Shown piece after piece: positions 1 through 8,740 of a DNA stretch of 64,000 nt; the stretch's first letter is position 1, and each line of letters opens with the position of its first letter. This stretch comes from an uncultured Acetatifactor sp. (GTDB lineage: Bacteria; Bacillota; Clostridia; Lachnospirales; Lachnospiraceae), in NCBI GenBank assembly GCA_910577665.1, contig CAJTOJ010000001.1, positions 62,001-126,000 of the forward strand, written 5' to 3'. The notes below the pieces were generated by a model that made no database searches, was not told where the DNA came from, and saw nothing but the letters and a program-made list of their open reading frames with translations. Both the position numbers and the translations under genes were made by a program.

Positions 1-1003
1 TAAAGGTTTCCAGCCCGTTGTATTTTGAAAGGTCCGGGAAAGCAATCTCGGAGGTGCGGATATCCTCATCTTCGATCAGTTCCACGGCAGCTGTATTGGG
101 GGTGGAATAGGTGATATAGTCGAAGTTCATAAGGGCTATGTCACCACGGCACATAAAATCAATGAACTTCTCAGCATTTTCCTTGTTGGCGGCATTCTTC
201 GGGACTACCCAGCCATCGATCCAGACATTGGTCCCTTCCTGGGGAATCACATATTCCAGATCGGGATTGGAGCGTTTGGTGAAGATGGCTTCCCCGGAGT
301 ATATTACGCCCAGGGCGGCTTCCCCGCCGATCATCTTGTCCCGGACCTGGTCCACCACATAAGCCTGTACCAGGGGTTTCTGCAGGATCAAGGACTCTTT
401 TGCTGCTTCCAGCTGGGCCGCATCCAGGGTATTCATGGAGGCGTTGTCCTTCTTTAGGGCCACCATGAAAGCATCCCGGACAGAATCCTGCATCAGGATA
501 TTGTCTTTGTACTTCTCATCCCAGAGAATGGACCAGCTTGTGACTGGTTCCTCTACCATGGTAGTGTTGTAGAGGATGCCTACAGTTCCCCAGCAGTAGG
601 GCACGCAATACCGGTTGCCAGGATCAAAGGCTGTGGCCTGTTCGTAGTATTGGGCACCGATATTGGCTCTGGCATTTGGCATATTGTCAAAATCCAGTTC
701 CTGAAGCAGGTCATTGTCTATCATTTTCTGGATCATGTAGTCGGAAGGGCAGATCACATCATACACAGAGGAGCCTGCCGCAACCTTGGGATACATGGTT
801 TCATTGGTCTCAAATTCATCGTAGATGACCTTGATGCCGGTCTCTTCCTGGAAGATTCTGATGGTTTCCGGATCAATGTATTCCCCCCAGTTGTATACGT
901 AGACTTCTCCGTTTTCCCCGGAAGGGGAGGCACCGCAGCCAGTGAGGGACAGGATGGGAGCTGTGGCCAGGATACCGCACAGCAGTGCAATTCTTTTTTT
1001 CAT
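1..1003 (-). CDS. potD: Spermidine/putrescine ABC transporter substrate-binding protein PotD (partial, C-terminus beyond window)
   Basis: Extracellular lipoprotein that captures polyamines for the PotABC importer. Reading the minus strand from the ATG at 1003 gives a lipoprotein signal peptide ending in LSLTGC, then VYVYNWGEYIDPETI, the conserved start of PotD/PotF-type proteins, and later DYITYSTPN close to the cut edge. About 334 residues are present and the stop codon lies outside the window, so the gene is incomplete only because of the window boundary. The start is set by AAGGAGG about 11 bases upstream. It is the last gene of the leftward order potA-potB-potC-potD. Spermidine versus putrescine preference cannot be read from the sequence. 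Confidence 0.93.
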   Translation of the reverse strand, partial: MKKRIALLCGILATAPILSLTGCGASPSGENGEVYVYNWGEYIDPETIRIFQEETGIKVIYDEFETNETMYPKVAAGSSVYDVICPSDYMIQKMIDNDLLQELDFDNMPNARANIGAQYYEQATAFDPGNRYCVPYCWGTVGILYNTTMVEEPVTSWSILWDEKYKDNILMQDSVRDAFMVALKKDNASMNTLDAAQLEAAKESLILQKPLVQAYVVDQVRDKMIGGEAALGVIYSGEAIFTKRSNPDLEYVIPQEGTNVWIDGWVVPKNAANKENAEKFIDFMCRGDIALMNFDYITYSTPNTAAVELIEDEDIRTSEIAFPDLSKYNGLETF

Positions 1004-1062
1004 TACCTTTTGATTCCTCCTTGCATTTCGAATATACATAGTGGCATGGATTATCAGAAAGC

Positions 1063-1842
1063 CTAATCCGTTTTCTTCCTGCTTCTGGGAGTGTGGTTCA
1101 CCAGAAACAGCAACAGCAACACTGATACAAAGATAATGGCCGACAAGGCGTACATTTCTGGTTTGATCCCCTTTTTCACTTCTGTATAGATCTTGGTTGA
1201 GAGTGTATCAATCCCTGGACCTTTGGTAAAATGGGTGATGATAAAGTCATCCAGTGACATGGTGAAGGCCATAAGGAACCCGGACAATACACCGGGCAGG
1301 ATATCCGGGAAGATCACCTTGAAAAAAGCCTGCATGTGGGTGGCCCCCAGGTCAAGGGCGGCTTCATAGGTGTGGGGATTCAGCTGCCGGACCCTGGGCA
1401 TGACACTCAATATCACATACGGGATATTGAATGTAATATGCGCCAGCAGGATAGTCAGGAAACCGAACCTGACGCCCAGGCTGATGAACAGCAGCATTAA
1501 GGAGATCCCGGTGACAATCTCGGCATTCAGCATGGGAATATTGGTGATACCCATGAGGATGGTCCGGTTGCGGCGCTTCATCTTCTGCATGGCGATACAG
1601 GTGATGGTGCCGATCAAGGTGGCAGCCAGGGCGGAGAGCAGCGCAATGGAAAGCGTGTTCCACAAAGCCTGCATGATGACGGCATTGCCAAATAGTTCTA
1701 TATACCATTTCAAAGTAAAACCGCCCCATTTTGCCCTGGTTCTGCTGGCGTTGAAAGACAGCACAATCAAGGTGACAATGGGGGCATATAAAAAGAGAAA
1801 GATCAATCCAATATAGATTCTCCTGGCGGTGATCCTGAGCAT
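1063..1842 (-). CDS. potC: Spermidine/putrescine ABC transporter permease PotC
   Basis: Inner-membrane permease of the polyamine importer, 259 residues. Hydrophobic segments are visible near residues 9-31, 62-86, 95-125, 130-150, 180-200 and 230-250, giving about six membrane spans. The cytoplasmic EAA loop that docks on the ATPase is seen around residue 160 (EAALDLGATHMQAFFKV). The C-terminus is basic (RSRKK). The start is supported by AAGGAGGG five bases upstream of the ATG. It lies 15 bases downstream of potB and 60 bases upstream of potD, so one transcript is likely. PotC and PotI (putrescine type) are not distinguishable here. Confidence 0.93.
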   Translation of the reverse strand: MLRITARRIYIGLIFLFLYAPIVTLIVLSFNASRTRAKWGGFTLKWYIELFGNAVIMQALWNTLSIALLSALAATLIGTITCIAMQKMKRRNRTILMGITNIPMLNAEIVTGISLMLLFISLGVRFGFLTILLAHITFNIPYVILSVMPRVRQLNPHTYEAALDLGATHMQAFFKVIFPDILPGVLSGFLMAFTMSLDDFIITHFTKGPGIDTLSTKIYTEVKKGIKPEMYALSAIIFVSVLLLLFLVNHTPRSRKKTD

Positions 1843-1857
1843 TGCAACCCTCCTTTT

Positions 1858-2667
1858 TTATTTTCCAGTCTCCATATCCCTGTCTGTGACAGCGCTGATT
1901 ACCATATTGAAAATGATAAAAAGCATCAGTACAATGGACAGGCCGCTTCCAAGATGCCAGTTCCCGGTCTGGGTGAACTCCTGCTCGATCACATTGCCGA
2001 TCAGCAGGATCTTGCTGCCACCCAGGATCTTGGAAATCACGAAGGTGGTCAGGGCTGGCACAAATACCATGGTGATACCGCTGATGACACCGGGAATGCT
2101 GAGGGGCAGGGTGATCTTCACAAAGGTCTGCAGACTGTTTGCACCCAGGTCCCTGGCGGCATTGATCACATTGGGGTCGATCTTTACCAGCACATTGTAG
2201 ATAGGCAATACCATAAAGGGCAGGAAATTATATACCATACCCAGTATAATGGCAGCCGGGGTGTTGATGATATTCAAGGAGGGCAGGTGCAGGGCCTGTA
2301 GGATGCTGTTGATAACACCGGTCTTCTCCAGCAGGGTCTGCCAGGCCAGGGTCCGCAGCAGAAAATTCATCCACATGGGAAGGACGAAGATCAGCACAAT
2401 GAAAGACTCTCTGCTGGTACTCATATTGCAGAGGATCATGGCCAGGGGATAGGCCAGCAGCAGACAGATCACAGTGCTCGCTATGGAGAGTTTCAGAGCT
2501 TCCCAGAGGGCTTTGGAGTGTTCCGGGGTGGCTATGGCGGCGATGTTGCCCAGGGTAAAAGCTCCTGTCCTGTCGGTCAGCCCGTAGTAGAATACCATGC
2601 CAAGAGGCACAAGGATAAACAGGGCTGACCAGAAGACAAAAGGAGCGGAGAGTAATTTTCTATTCAT
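1858..2667 (-). CDS. potB: Spermidine/putrescine ABC transporter permease PotB
   Basis: Second permease subunit of the polyamine importer, 269 residues, with about six hydrophobic segments and the EAA-like loop NAARDLGANSLQTFVKITLP near residue 175. I choose the ATG at 2667 (protein starts MNRKLLSAPFVFW) over an in-frame ATG 21 bases further upstream, because GGAGG lies about 12 bases before it and because PotB proteins start just before the first membrane helix. With this start the gene overlaps the potA stop by eight bases, typical of translational coupling between ATPase and permease. Confidence 0.92.
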   Translation of the reverse strand: MNRKLLSAPFVFWSALFILVPLGMVFYYGLTDRTGAFTLGNIAAIATPEHSKALWEALKLSIASTVICLLLAYPLAMILCNMSTSRESFIVLIFVLPMWMNFLLRTLAWQTLLEKTGVINSILQALHLPSLNIINTPAAIILGMVYNFLPFMVLPIYNVLVKIDPNVINAARDLGANSLQTFVKITLPLSIPGVISGITMVFVPALTTFVISKILGGSKILLIGNVIEQEFTQTGNWHLGSGLSIVLMLFIIFNMVISAVTDRDMETGK

Positions 2668-3733
2668 TGACGCCCACGGCCTCCTCATCCTCGGATGCTG
2701 GTTTATTCATGATCTGTATGTTGAAGGGATCTACCCGGATCCCTACCTGGCTTCCCACCTCATACATTTTGGTGGAGTGAACCAGCCATTCAAAACCACC
2801 TGCGGTGACTTCCATCTCATAATGGACCCCCTTGAAGATCAGATGGGTCACTTTTCCCTGAAGGGTACCCAGGGAAGGCTCCACCAGTTCCACATCTTCC
2901 GGGCGTATGACCACATCCACCGGTTTGTGCTCCCCGAAGCCTTCATCCACACAGGAGAAGCGGTAGCCCAGGATCTCCACCAGATGATCCCGGATCATGG
3001 TGGCGCCCAGGATGTTGCTGTCTCCGATAAAATCTGCCACAAAAGCATTTTCCGGCTCATTGTAGATCCGTTCGGGACTGCCGATCTGCTGGATATAGCC
3101 CTGATTCATGACCACAATGGTATCCGACATGGTCAAGGCTTCCTCCTGGTCATGGGTCACATAGATAAAAGTGATACCCAGTTCGTTTTTCAAGCGGATC
3201 AGCTCATACTGCATGTCCTGGCGCAGCTTCAGATCCAGGGCGCCTAGCGGTTCATCCAGCAGTAACAACTTTGGTTCGTTGACAATGGCCCTGGCGATGG
3301 CGATCCGCTGTTGCTGCCCGCCGCTCAAGGAGTCAGGGGAGCGGTGTTCATAGCCGTCTAAATTCACCAGCTTCAAGGCGTATTTGATCTTGTCATCTAT
3401 GTAGGACTTTGTCTTGTTTTTGATTTTCAGTCCGAAGGCAATGTTCTCCGCTACGTCCATGTGGGAGAACAGGGCATATTTCTGGAATACGGTGTTCAGG
3501 TTCCGCTTATTGGGTGGAACATTGGTGATATCCTGTCCCTGGAAAATGACCTGTCCCTTGTCCGGCTTCTCGAATCCTCCCAGTATGCGCAGGGTAGTTG
3601 TCTTGCCACAGCCGCTTGGTCCAAGGAGGGTCAGGAATTCATTCTCCCGGATATACAGGTTCAAGTCGTCCAGGATCAACTGGCCGTCAAAGGATTTTGA
3701 GATATGAACTAAATTCACCAGTGTATTCTTCAT
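2660..3733 (-). CDS. potA: Spermidine/putrescine ABC transporter ATP-binding protein PotA
   Basis: ATPase that powers the PotBC permease, 357 residues. Visible motifs are Walker A GPSGCGKTT (about residue 36), the Q-loop, signature LSGGQQQR, Walker B LLLLDEPLGALD, and the H-loop YVTHDQEEA. The C-terminal third (from about residue 235) is the regulatory TOBE/OB domain typical of PotA and MalK. An open frame continues 50 codons upstream, but that stretch is compositionally unlike a protein and contains a GC-rich hairpin; the ATG at 3733 is preceded by GGGGAGGT at good spacing and begins MKNTLVNLVHISKSFDG, the usual start. It is the first gene of the leftward pot operon. Confidence 0.95.
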   Translation of the reverse strand: MKNTLVNLVHISKSFDGQLILDDLNLYIRENEFLTLLGPSGCGKTTTLRILGGFEKPDKGQVIFQGQDITNVPPNKRNLNTVFQKYALFSHMDVAENIAFGLKIKNKTKSYIDDKIKYALKLVNLDGYEHRSPDSLSGGQQQRIAIARAIVNEPKLLLLDEPLGALDLKLRQDMQYELIRLKNELGITFIYVTHDQEEALTMSDTIVVMNQGYIQQIGSPERIYNEPENAFVADFIGDSNILGATMIRDHLVEILGYRFSCVDEGFGEHKPVDVVIRPEDVELVEPSLGTLQGKVTHLIFKGVHYEMEVTAGGFEWLVHSTKMYEVGSQVGIRVDPFNIQIMNKPASEDEEAVGVNE

Positions 3734-3836
3734 GTGGCAGACCTCCCCATACATCATTTTGTGAACCGCCGGTCCCTCCGCAGGCAATACTGGGAACCAT
3801 ACCAGGAAGGCAGGGACAGAAGCCTTGGGAGTCGCA

Positions 3837-3860
3837 AGCCCCGCCGCTTGCGGCGGGGCT
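3837..3860 (-). promoter_or_regulatory. GC-rich hairpin in the potA leader
   Basis: A perfect 10-base-pair inverted repeat, AGCCCCGCCG and CGGCGGGGCT, with a four-base CTTG loop. It lies 104 bases upstream of the potA start and downstream of the proposed promoter, so it would form in the 5' untranslated RNA. There is no following U-run on the minus strand, so it is not a standard intrinsic terminator; a pause, RNA-stability or attenuation role is possible. Confidence 0.6.
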
Positions 3861-3886
3861 GTGTTTTCCGAAACATACTGCATTCA

Positions 3887-3914
3887 ATTTTAACATAACT
3901 GTTCCGAAAGTCAA
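3887..3914 (-). promoter_or_regulatory. Probable sigma-A promoter of the pot operon
   Basis: On the minus strand TTGACT (complement of 3909-3914) and TAAAAT (complement of 3887-3892) are separated by 16 bases. Transcription would begin near 3880, leaving a leader of about 145 bases before potA that includes the GC-rich hairpin at 3837-3860. Inferred from consensus only. Confidence 0.5.
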
Positions 3915-4024
3915 CGAATATTTGACAGGATTCTACCCGATTTGTTTTATCCGTTTGAAAAACAGCCTGGAAAAACTATAGAAAAAGTATTTCAAAACGG
4001 AGGGGTTTATGCTATATTAAGACT

Positions 4025-4183
4025 GTGTACTGACATGTTTATATTCCGCCAGATGACTTGCCTGTATTTCCGTCTGCTGCGTTGCCGTTGGTCAACGATG
4101 CCACCGCATCGCTTCCCTCCTGCGCCTTGCAGTCTGAAAATGCATTCTGCGTCATTTTGCTGAAAATGAACAGGTCAGCACAC
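4025..4183. repeat. Possible MITE-like element with 15-bp terminal inverted repeats
   Basis: GTGTACTGACATGTT at 4025-4039 is complementary, with two mismatches, to AACAGGTCAGCACAC at 4169-4183. The 159-base segment between them has no credible coding frame and contains further short self-complementary stretches. It fills most of the 532-base gap between potA and the lactonase gene. Only one copy is present in this window, so calling it a mobile or repeated element is an inference. The rest of the gap holds the pot promoter and a leader hairpin. Confidence 0.4.
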
Positions 4184-4238
4184 GAATACGGATAAAGGGT
4201 AGAATCCGGGACTAAAGTTTTTAATGAAAACGGGATGT

Positions 4239-4259
4239 CCGCTAAAGCGGGCGGGAGGT
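4239..4259 (+). promoter_or_regulatory. Mini-hairpin abutting the ribosome binding site of the lactonase gene
   Basis: CCGCT-AA-AGCGG (4239-4250) is followed after two bases by the Shine-Dalgarno GGGAGGT (4253-4259). The same arrangement recurs before ilvB, argH, asd, the M60 peptidase gene and the glycosyltransferase gene in this window. Confidence 0.6.
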
Positions 4260-4265
4260 ATCGCT

Positions 4266-5324
4266 ATGGAGCAGGAAAAATATGTGGCGTATGTGTGTAC
4301 CTACACACAGGGGGACAAACATGGTATCAGGATATATGATGTGGATATGGAGAGGGGACATTTCCAGGAGAAGGACAAGGTGGAGATCACCAATTCTTCC
4401 TATGTGACCATTTCCCACAATAGAAAGTATCTGTATTCCATCACGGATTTCGGTGTGGAATCCTACCGGATCATGGAAGACGGCGATCTGTCCATGATCA
4501 ATTTTGCACCTATCAATGGTATGAGAGGCTGCTACCTGTCCACTGACTATACGGACAGCTATCTCTTCGTGGCGGGTTATCACGATGGCAAGCTGACAGT
4601 GCTGGCCCTGAATGGGGATGGTTCCATTGGGGAGATCACGGACGAGATCTTCCACAAGGGACTGGGGAGTGTGGCAGAGCGTAATTTCAGACCTCATATC
4701 AATTGTGCCAGGATGACCCATGATAACAAGTATCTGCTGGTTGCAGACCAGGGCATGGACCATGTGAATGTGTACCGCTTTGATGCACTGACGGGTAAAG
4801 TGATGCTGGCGGATGTGATCAGGAGTGCCATAGAATCTGCACCCAGACACATCAAGATATCCAAGGATGGCCGTTTTATCTACATTGTGCATGAATTGAG
4901 ATGCTATATTGATGTATACTCATATGAGGAAAAAAAGGGACAGCCCGTCTTTGAGAAGATACAGACCATTGATACGGTGGACATGGAGAAGGGCAGCTCC
5001 AATGCTTCCAGTGCCCTGGAATTCTCCGATGACCATAAGTATCTGCTCAGCACCAACGCAGGGGACAACTCGGCAGTGCTTTTTAAGGTGGATGAGACCA
5101 CAGGGATGCTGACCCGGATCTTCTGCCTGCCAGTGAGCGGGGACTACCCAAAGGATGCCAGCCTCTTTCCCAACAACCAGTTTCTGGTGTCCCTGAACCA
5201 TGAATCTAACGATATGACCTTTTTCCGGGTGGATATGGAGAAGGGTACCATGGTGATGAACGGTGCGCCGATCCATGTAAATGTGCCCAACTGTATTGTA
5301 TTCCACAAACTGGGAATGGTATGA
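4266..5324 (+). CDS. Lactonase family beta-propeller protein (6-phosphogluconolactonase-like)
   Basis: 352-residue protein of the YbhE/Pgl seven-bladed beta-propeller type (lactonase family, PF10282-like). Repeating blades of the form 'S.DGRFIYIVHE...IDVYS' and 'SDDHKYLLSTN...AVLFKVD' run through the whole length, and the near-C-terminal FRVDMEKGTM matches the last blade. The family hydrolyses 6-phosphogluconolactone in some bacteria, but many clostridial members are uncharacterised, so no gene symbol is given. No signal peptide, so cytoplasmic. The ATG at 4266 is chosen because GGGAGGT lies six bases upstream; upstream in-frame codons belong to a hairpin leader. It stands alone, convergent with aroC 20 bases away. 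Confidence 0.82.
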   Translation: MEQEKYVAYVCTYTQGDKHGIRIYDVDMERGHFQEKDKVEITNSSYVTISHNRKYLYSITDFGVESYRIMEDGDLSMINFAPINGMRGCYLSTDYTDSYLFVAGYHDGKLTVLALNGDGSIGEITDEIFHKGLGSVAERNFRPHINCARMTHDNKYLLVADQGMDHVNVYRFDALTGKVMLADVIRSAIESAPRHIKISKDGRFIYIVHELRCYIDVYSYEEKKGQPVFEKIQTIDTVDMEKGSSNASSALEFSDDHKYLLSTNAGDNSAVLFKVDETTGMLTRIFCLPVSGDYPKDASLFPNNQFLVSLNHESNDMTFFRVDMEKGTMVMNGAPIHVNVPNCIVFHKLGMV

Positions 5325-5344
5325 GGCTTTGCTGCCGGTTCCGG

Positions 5345-6451
5345 CTACAGATAGAATTGCTCCAGGGAATCCATTCTGGCGGACAGATTTAACAGCATGG
5401 CATCCAGGATTGTCAAGGCGGTCATACATTCCATGACGACCACGGCCCGGGGAACGATAACAGGGTCGTGGCGGCCCTTGATCTGCACAGTGATCTCCTG
5501 GCCTTCCCGGTTCACGGTGTCCTGGGGCAGATAGATGGAGGGAGTGGGCTTCACATGGGCGCGGATCAGGATCTGGTCCCCATCGCTGATGCCCCCCAGG
5601 ATCCCTCCGGCATGGTTGGTAGCCTTTGTGACCTGGGCATCTGTCCCTGTCCGGATCCGGAAAGCATCGTTGTTGCTGCTGCCCAGGCGGCCGGACACGG
5701 CGCAGCCGTCACCGATCTCCACTGCCTTCACGGCGCCAATGGACATAATAGCCCTGGCCAGGCCGGCATCCAGTTTCCCAAACACAGGATCCCCGATTCC
5801 GGCAGGCAATCCCTCCACCCTGCATTCCATGATGCCACCCACAGAGTCGGTGGCTTTTTTTATTTCTTCCAGGTAGGCGCAGGCCGCGGCATCTGCCTGG
5901 TAGTCCGGCATAGCGGTAACCGTATGCCGGATGGCGTCCCGGTCAAAACGGTCCATATCTGCCTGGATGGGACCCAGGGAGCGTGTGTAGGCACAGATAT
6001 GGACTCCCAGCTTACCCAGGATCTTGCAGGCAATGGCACCTGCGGCCACCCGCCCCGCCGTCTCCCTGCCGGATGAGCGCCCGCCCCCCCGGTAATCCCG
6101 GAAGCCGTATTTCTGGTCAAAGGTATAATCTGCATGTCCCGGACGGTAATAGCCAGCAATGTCACTGTAATCCCTTGATATCTGGGAGGTATTCCTCACC
6201 ATAAGGGAGATGGGGGTACCTGTGGTAAACCCTTCAAAGGTGCCGGAAAGGATCTCCACCTGGTCATCTTCCTTTCTCTGTGTGGTAATTTGACTGGTGC
6301 CAGGCTTGCGTCTGTCCAGGTAGGGCTGGATATCCGCTTCCGTAAGGGCCAGGCCTGCGGGACAGCCGTCAACGACCACCCCCAGGGCTTTGCCGTGGGA
6401 CTCACCCCAGGTAGTGATTCTGAATATGGTACCGAATGTGGATCCTGCCAT
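5345..6451 (-). CDS. aroC: Chorismate synthase
   Basis: Converts 5-enolpyruvylshikimate-3-phosphate to chorismate, the last step of the shikimate pathway, using reduced FMN. 368 residues, the usual length. Signatures visible: STFGTIFRITTWGESHG at the N-terminus, GGGRSSGRETAGRVAAGA near residue 125, and SSNNDAFRI near residue 260. Two ATGs are close together; the second (6451) is preferred because AGGAT lies five bases before it and because the family begins M-A-G-S-T-F-G. The gene points left, convergent with the lactonase gene. No other aro genes are adjacent, so it is a stand-alone locus. Confidence 0.96.
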   Translation of the reverse strand: MAGSTFGTIFRITTWGESHGKALGVVVDGCPAGLALTEADIQPYLDRRKPGTSQITTQRKEDDQVEILSGTFEGFTTGTPISLMVRNTSQISRDYSDIAGYYRPGHADYTFDQKYGFRDYRGGGRSSGRETAGRVAAGAIACKILGKLGVHICAYTRSLGPIQADMDRFDRDAIRHTVTAMPDYQADAAACAYLEEIKKATDSVGGIMECRVEGLPAGIGDPVFGKLDAGLARAIMSIGAVKAVEIGDGCAVSGRLGSSNNDAFRIRTGTDAQVTKATNHAGGILGGISDGDQILIRAHVKPTPSIYLPQDTVNREGQEITVQIKGRHDPVIVPRAVVVMECMTALTILDAMLLNLSARMDSLEQFYL

Positions 6452-6640
6452 TTTTATCCTCATTTCTGCGCTGTCCTGGTCTCAACCCTGTTGAGACTGT
6501 GCATAACCAGTTTGTGTCCGGCAGCGCGCAGACGCAAACTGTAAAATGGAGTTGACACTGCCAATACTCCATGCTAGATTGTAACATAGGCTTGTCTGTA
6601 ATACAATGCATAGTTTTATGGTATGTAAGGGTGCAGCCAA

Positions 6641-6753
6641 AGTTATGTTATTGTGCACGGCTGCGCCGAAACAGTAACATGATGCACGTGCGGTCTCGGG
6701 TTTGTCACACAAAAGGCGCGTGAAAACACCTGGCGGCAGTATTGAGCGAACAA
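6641..6753 (-). repeat. Interspersed multi-hairpin repeat, copy 1 (minus orientation)
   Basis: Shares the core 'GATGCACGTGCGGTCTCGG' and 'GTGAAAACACCTGGCGGCAG' with the copies at 8634, 8868, 18056, 27096 and 56030 (orientation defined by the 56030 copy). It lacks the middle hairpin. It fills most of the 328-base divergent gap between aroC and tgt and contains no credible coding frame. Confidence 0.8.
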
Positions 6754-6779
6754 TAAGAAACGAAAAGGAGGCATGTGTG

Positions 6780-7919
6780 ATGTATCGGATACTGAAAAAA
6801 GAAGGACGTGCCAAGCGTGGGGAATTACACACGGTACATGGTCTGATCCAGACCCCTGTATTCATGAATGTGGGGACGGTGGCTGCCATCAAGGGGGCAG
6901 TAGCTACTTCTGACCTGGAACAGATCGGGACCCAGGTGGAATTGTCCAACACCTACCATCTCCATGTCCGTCCCGGGGACCAGGTTATCCGGAAGATGGG
7001 AGGGCTGCACCGGTTCATGTCCTGGGACAAGCCTATACTCACCGATTCCGGCGGTTTCCAGGTCTTCTCCCTGGCTGGTCTGCGCAGGATCAAGGAAGAG
7101 GGGGTCTATTTCCACTCCCATATAGATGGCAGGAAAATATTCATGGGTCCGGAGGAAAGCATGCAGATCCAGTCCAATCTGGCGTCCACCATTGCCATGG
7201 CTTTTGATGAATGTGCGCCAAGCAAGGCGGACAGGGCTTACGTACAGGCATCTGTGGAGAGGACCACCAGATGGCTGGTTCGGTGCAGGCAGGAGATGAT
7301 GCGCCTAAATAGCCTGGAAGATACCATCAACCCCAGGCAGCTTCTCTTTGGCATCAACCAGGGGGCAGTGTATCCGGATATCCGGATCGAACATGCGAAG
7401 CGTATTGCGCAGCTGGGACTGGACGGCTATGCTGTAGGCGGCCTGGCGGTGGGAGAGACCCATGAGGAGATGTATGACATCCTGGACCAGGTGGTACCTC
7501 ATCTGCCGGAAGATAAGCCTACCTATCTGATGGGCGTGGGTACCCCGGCCAACATCCTGGAAGGGGTGGAGCGGGGCATTGATTTCTTCGACTGTGTATA
7601 TCCCACCAGGAACGGGCGCCATGGCCATCTCTATACAGGCAGGGGCAAGATCAACCTCTTTAACGCCAAATATGAACTGGACCACAGGCCAATCGAGGAA
7701 GGCTGCCAGTGTCCTGCCTGTAAGCGGTATTCCAGGGCTTACATCCGGCATCTGCTGAAGGCTAAGGAAATGCTGGGGATGCGGCTGTGTGTGCTCCACA
7801 ACCTGTATTTTTACAATACCATGATGCAGGAGATCCGGGATGCCCTGGAGACAGGGAATTTTGCAGGATACAAGAGACAGAAACTGGAAGGAATGGCCAG
7901 GGGACAGGAAACAGAGTAG
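6780..7919 (+). CDS. tgt: Queuine/preQ1 tRNA-guanine transglycosylase
   Basis: Exchanges guanine-34 of GUN-anticodon tRNAs for preQ1 in queuosine synthesis. 379 residues, TIM-barrel family. Motifs: LTDSGGFQVFSLAGLRRIKEEG (substrate pocket, about residue 87), FDCVYPTRNGRHG (catalytic Asp, about residue 265), and the zinc site CQCPACKRYSRAYIRHL near residue 303. The ATG at 6780 is preceded by AAAGGAGG eight bases upstream; the in-frame extension further 5' lies inside an interspersed repeat and is rejected. tgt is followed 245 bases later by yajC, the common bacterial neighbour. Confidence 0.96.
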   Translation: MYRILKKEGRAKRGELHTVHGLIQTPVFMNVGTVAAIKGAVATSDLEQIGTQVELSNTYHLHVRPGDQVIRKMGGLHRFMSWDKPILTDSGGFQVFSLAGLRRIKEEGVYFHSHIDGRKIFMGPEESMQIQSNLASTIAMAFDECAPSKADRAYVQASVERTTRWLVRCRQEMMRLNSLEDTINPRQLLFGINQGAVYPDIRIEHAKRIAQLGLDGYAVGGLAVGETHEEMYDILDQVVPHLPEDKPTYLMGVGTPANILEGVERGIDFFDCVYPTRNGRHGHLYTGRGKINLFNAKYELDHRPIEEGCQCPACKRYSRAYIRHLLKAKEMLGMRLCVLHNLYFYNTMMQEIRDALETGNFAGYKRQKLEGMARGQETE

Positions 7920-7996
7920 AGTGACGGTGGTGGTGCCAATAAATATAGAAGAAAAAGCCTGTTGCGAATAAAATCTATGAAAAAAGAATAAAATGC

Positions 7997-8025
7997 TTGC
8001 CCAATCTGTTGTTTTTGTGTATCAT
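7997..8025 (+). promoter_or_regulatory. Probable sigma-A promoter for yajC
   Basis: TTGCCC (7997-8002) and TATCAT (8020-8025) with a 17-base spacer in the tgt-yajC gap, about 140 bases before the yajC start. It suggests yajC can be transcribed independently of tgt. Consensus match only. Confidence 0.4.
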
Positions 8026-8164
8026 GTTTATTTGAGACAAGCGTACAGACGTCAGGCGCCAGGCAGCAAAAGCACGGACCAGGATGGACAGGAGTGTATC
8101 TGTTACCAGTCAAGGTATGGGAACGTGGTTCTGCAGGCAGGACTGACATCAGAATGGAGGAAAG

Positions 8165-8500
8165 ATGGGCATTCTATTGACGGAAACTGCTACAGCAGCA
8201 GATCCCAATGCGACACTGGGTGGTATGGGAATGTTAGGAATGTTGCTGTACATGGCATTTATGGTCGGTATCTTCTGGTTTATCTTGATCCGTCCCCAGC
8301 GCAAGGAGAAGAAGAAGCTGGCAGCCATGTTACAGTCACTGGAGATCGGTGATGTGGTACTGACCACATCGGGTTTTTACGGTGTTCTGATCGACATGAA
8401 GGACGACATGGTGATCGTGGAATTCGGCAACAATAAAAACTGCCGTATCCCTATGGAAAAGGCGGCCATCAGCCGTGTAGAGAAAGCAGACGAGAACTGA
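8165..8500 (+). CDS. yajC: Preprotein translocase accessory subunit YajC
   Basis: Small membrane protein that associates with the SecDF-YajC part of the Sec translocon. 111 residues: a short N-terminal tail, one membrane helix (MLGMLLYMAFMVGIFWFILI, about residues 23-42) and the signature IRPQRKEKKK just after it, followed by a soluble domain with GDVVLTTSGFYGVL, all hallmarks of YajC. The start has TGGAGGAAAG immediately upstream. It follows tgt, as in many bacteria, although secD/secF are not next to it here. A long hairpin 43 bases downstream probably ends the transcript. Confidence 0.95.
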   Translation: MGILLTETATAADPNATLGGMGMLGMLLYMAFMVGIFWFILIRPQRKEKKKLAAMLQSLEIGDVVLTTSGFYGVLIDMKDDMVIVEFGNNKNCRIPMEKAAISRVEKADEN

Positions 8501-8542
8501 TCTTACCGGTTCCGGGCAGGGAAAAAGGGAAGAAAAGCAGCA

Positions 8543-8584
8543 CAGAAAGCGGACTGGTACAGAAAGGTATCAGTCCGCTTTCTG
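8543..8584 (+). terminator. Hairpin downstream of yajC
   Basis: Perfect 14-base-pair inverted repeat: CAGAAAGCGGACTG at 8543-8556 and CAGTCCGCTTTCTG at 8571-8584, with a 14-base loop. No clear U-run follows, so it may act as an RNA 3'-end stabiliser or a weak terminator. Confidence 0.6.
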
Positions 8585-8633
8585 ACAGGATGGATGCCCG
8601 TTGCCTATAGCCGGGTTGTTGACTTTTTGCTAC

Positions 8634-8740
8634 GGTTCACCCGATACTGCTCCAGGTGTTTTCACACGTTATTTGCGTGACAAACCAGAGACTGTATGTG
8701 CATCACGTTGCTGTTACGGCGTAGCCGTCACAATAACGAC
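8634..8740 (+). repeat. Interspersed multi-hairpin repeat, copy 2 (plus orientation)
   Basis: Contains TTCACCCGATACTG, CCAGGTGTTTTCAC, GCGTGACAAACC and GTTGCTGTTACGGCGTAGCC, in the order seen in the 56030 copy. It lacks the middle hairpin. It sits in the 543-base yajC-leuB gap together with an opposite-facing copy 130 bases further on; nothing else in the gap looks coding. Confidence 0.8.

Noticed and set aside
6482..6952. Leftward frame over the aroC-tgt gap and tgt start
   Set aside because: Crosses a repeat and the start of tgt, with no family resemblance.
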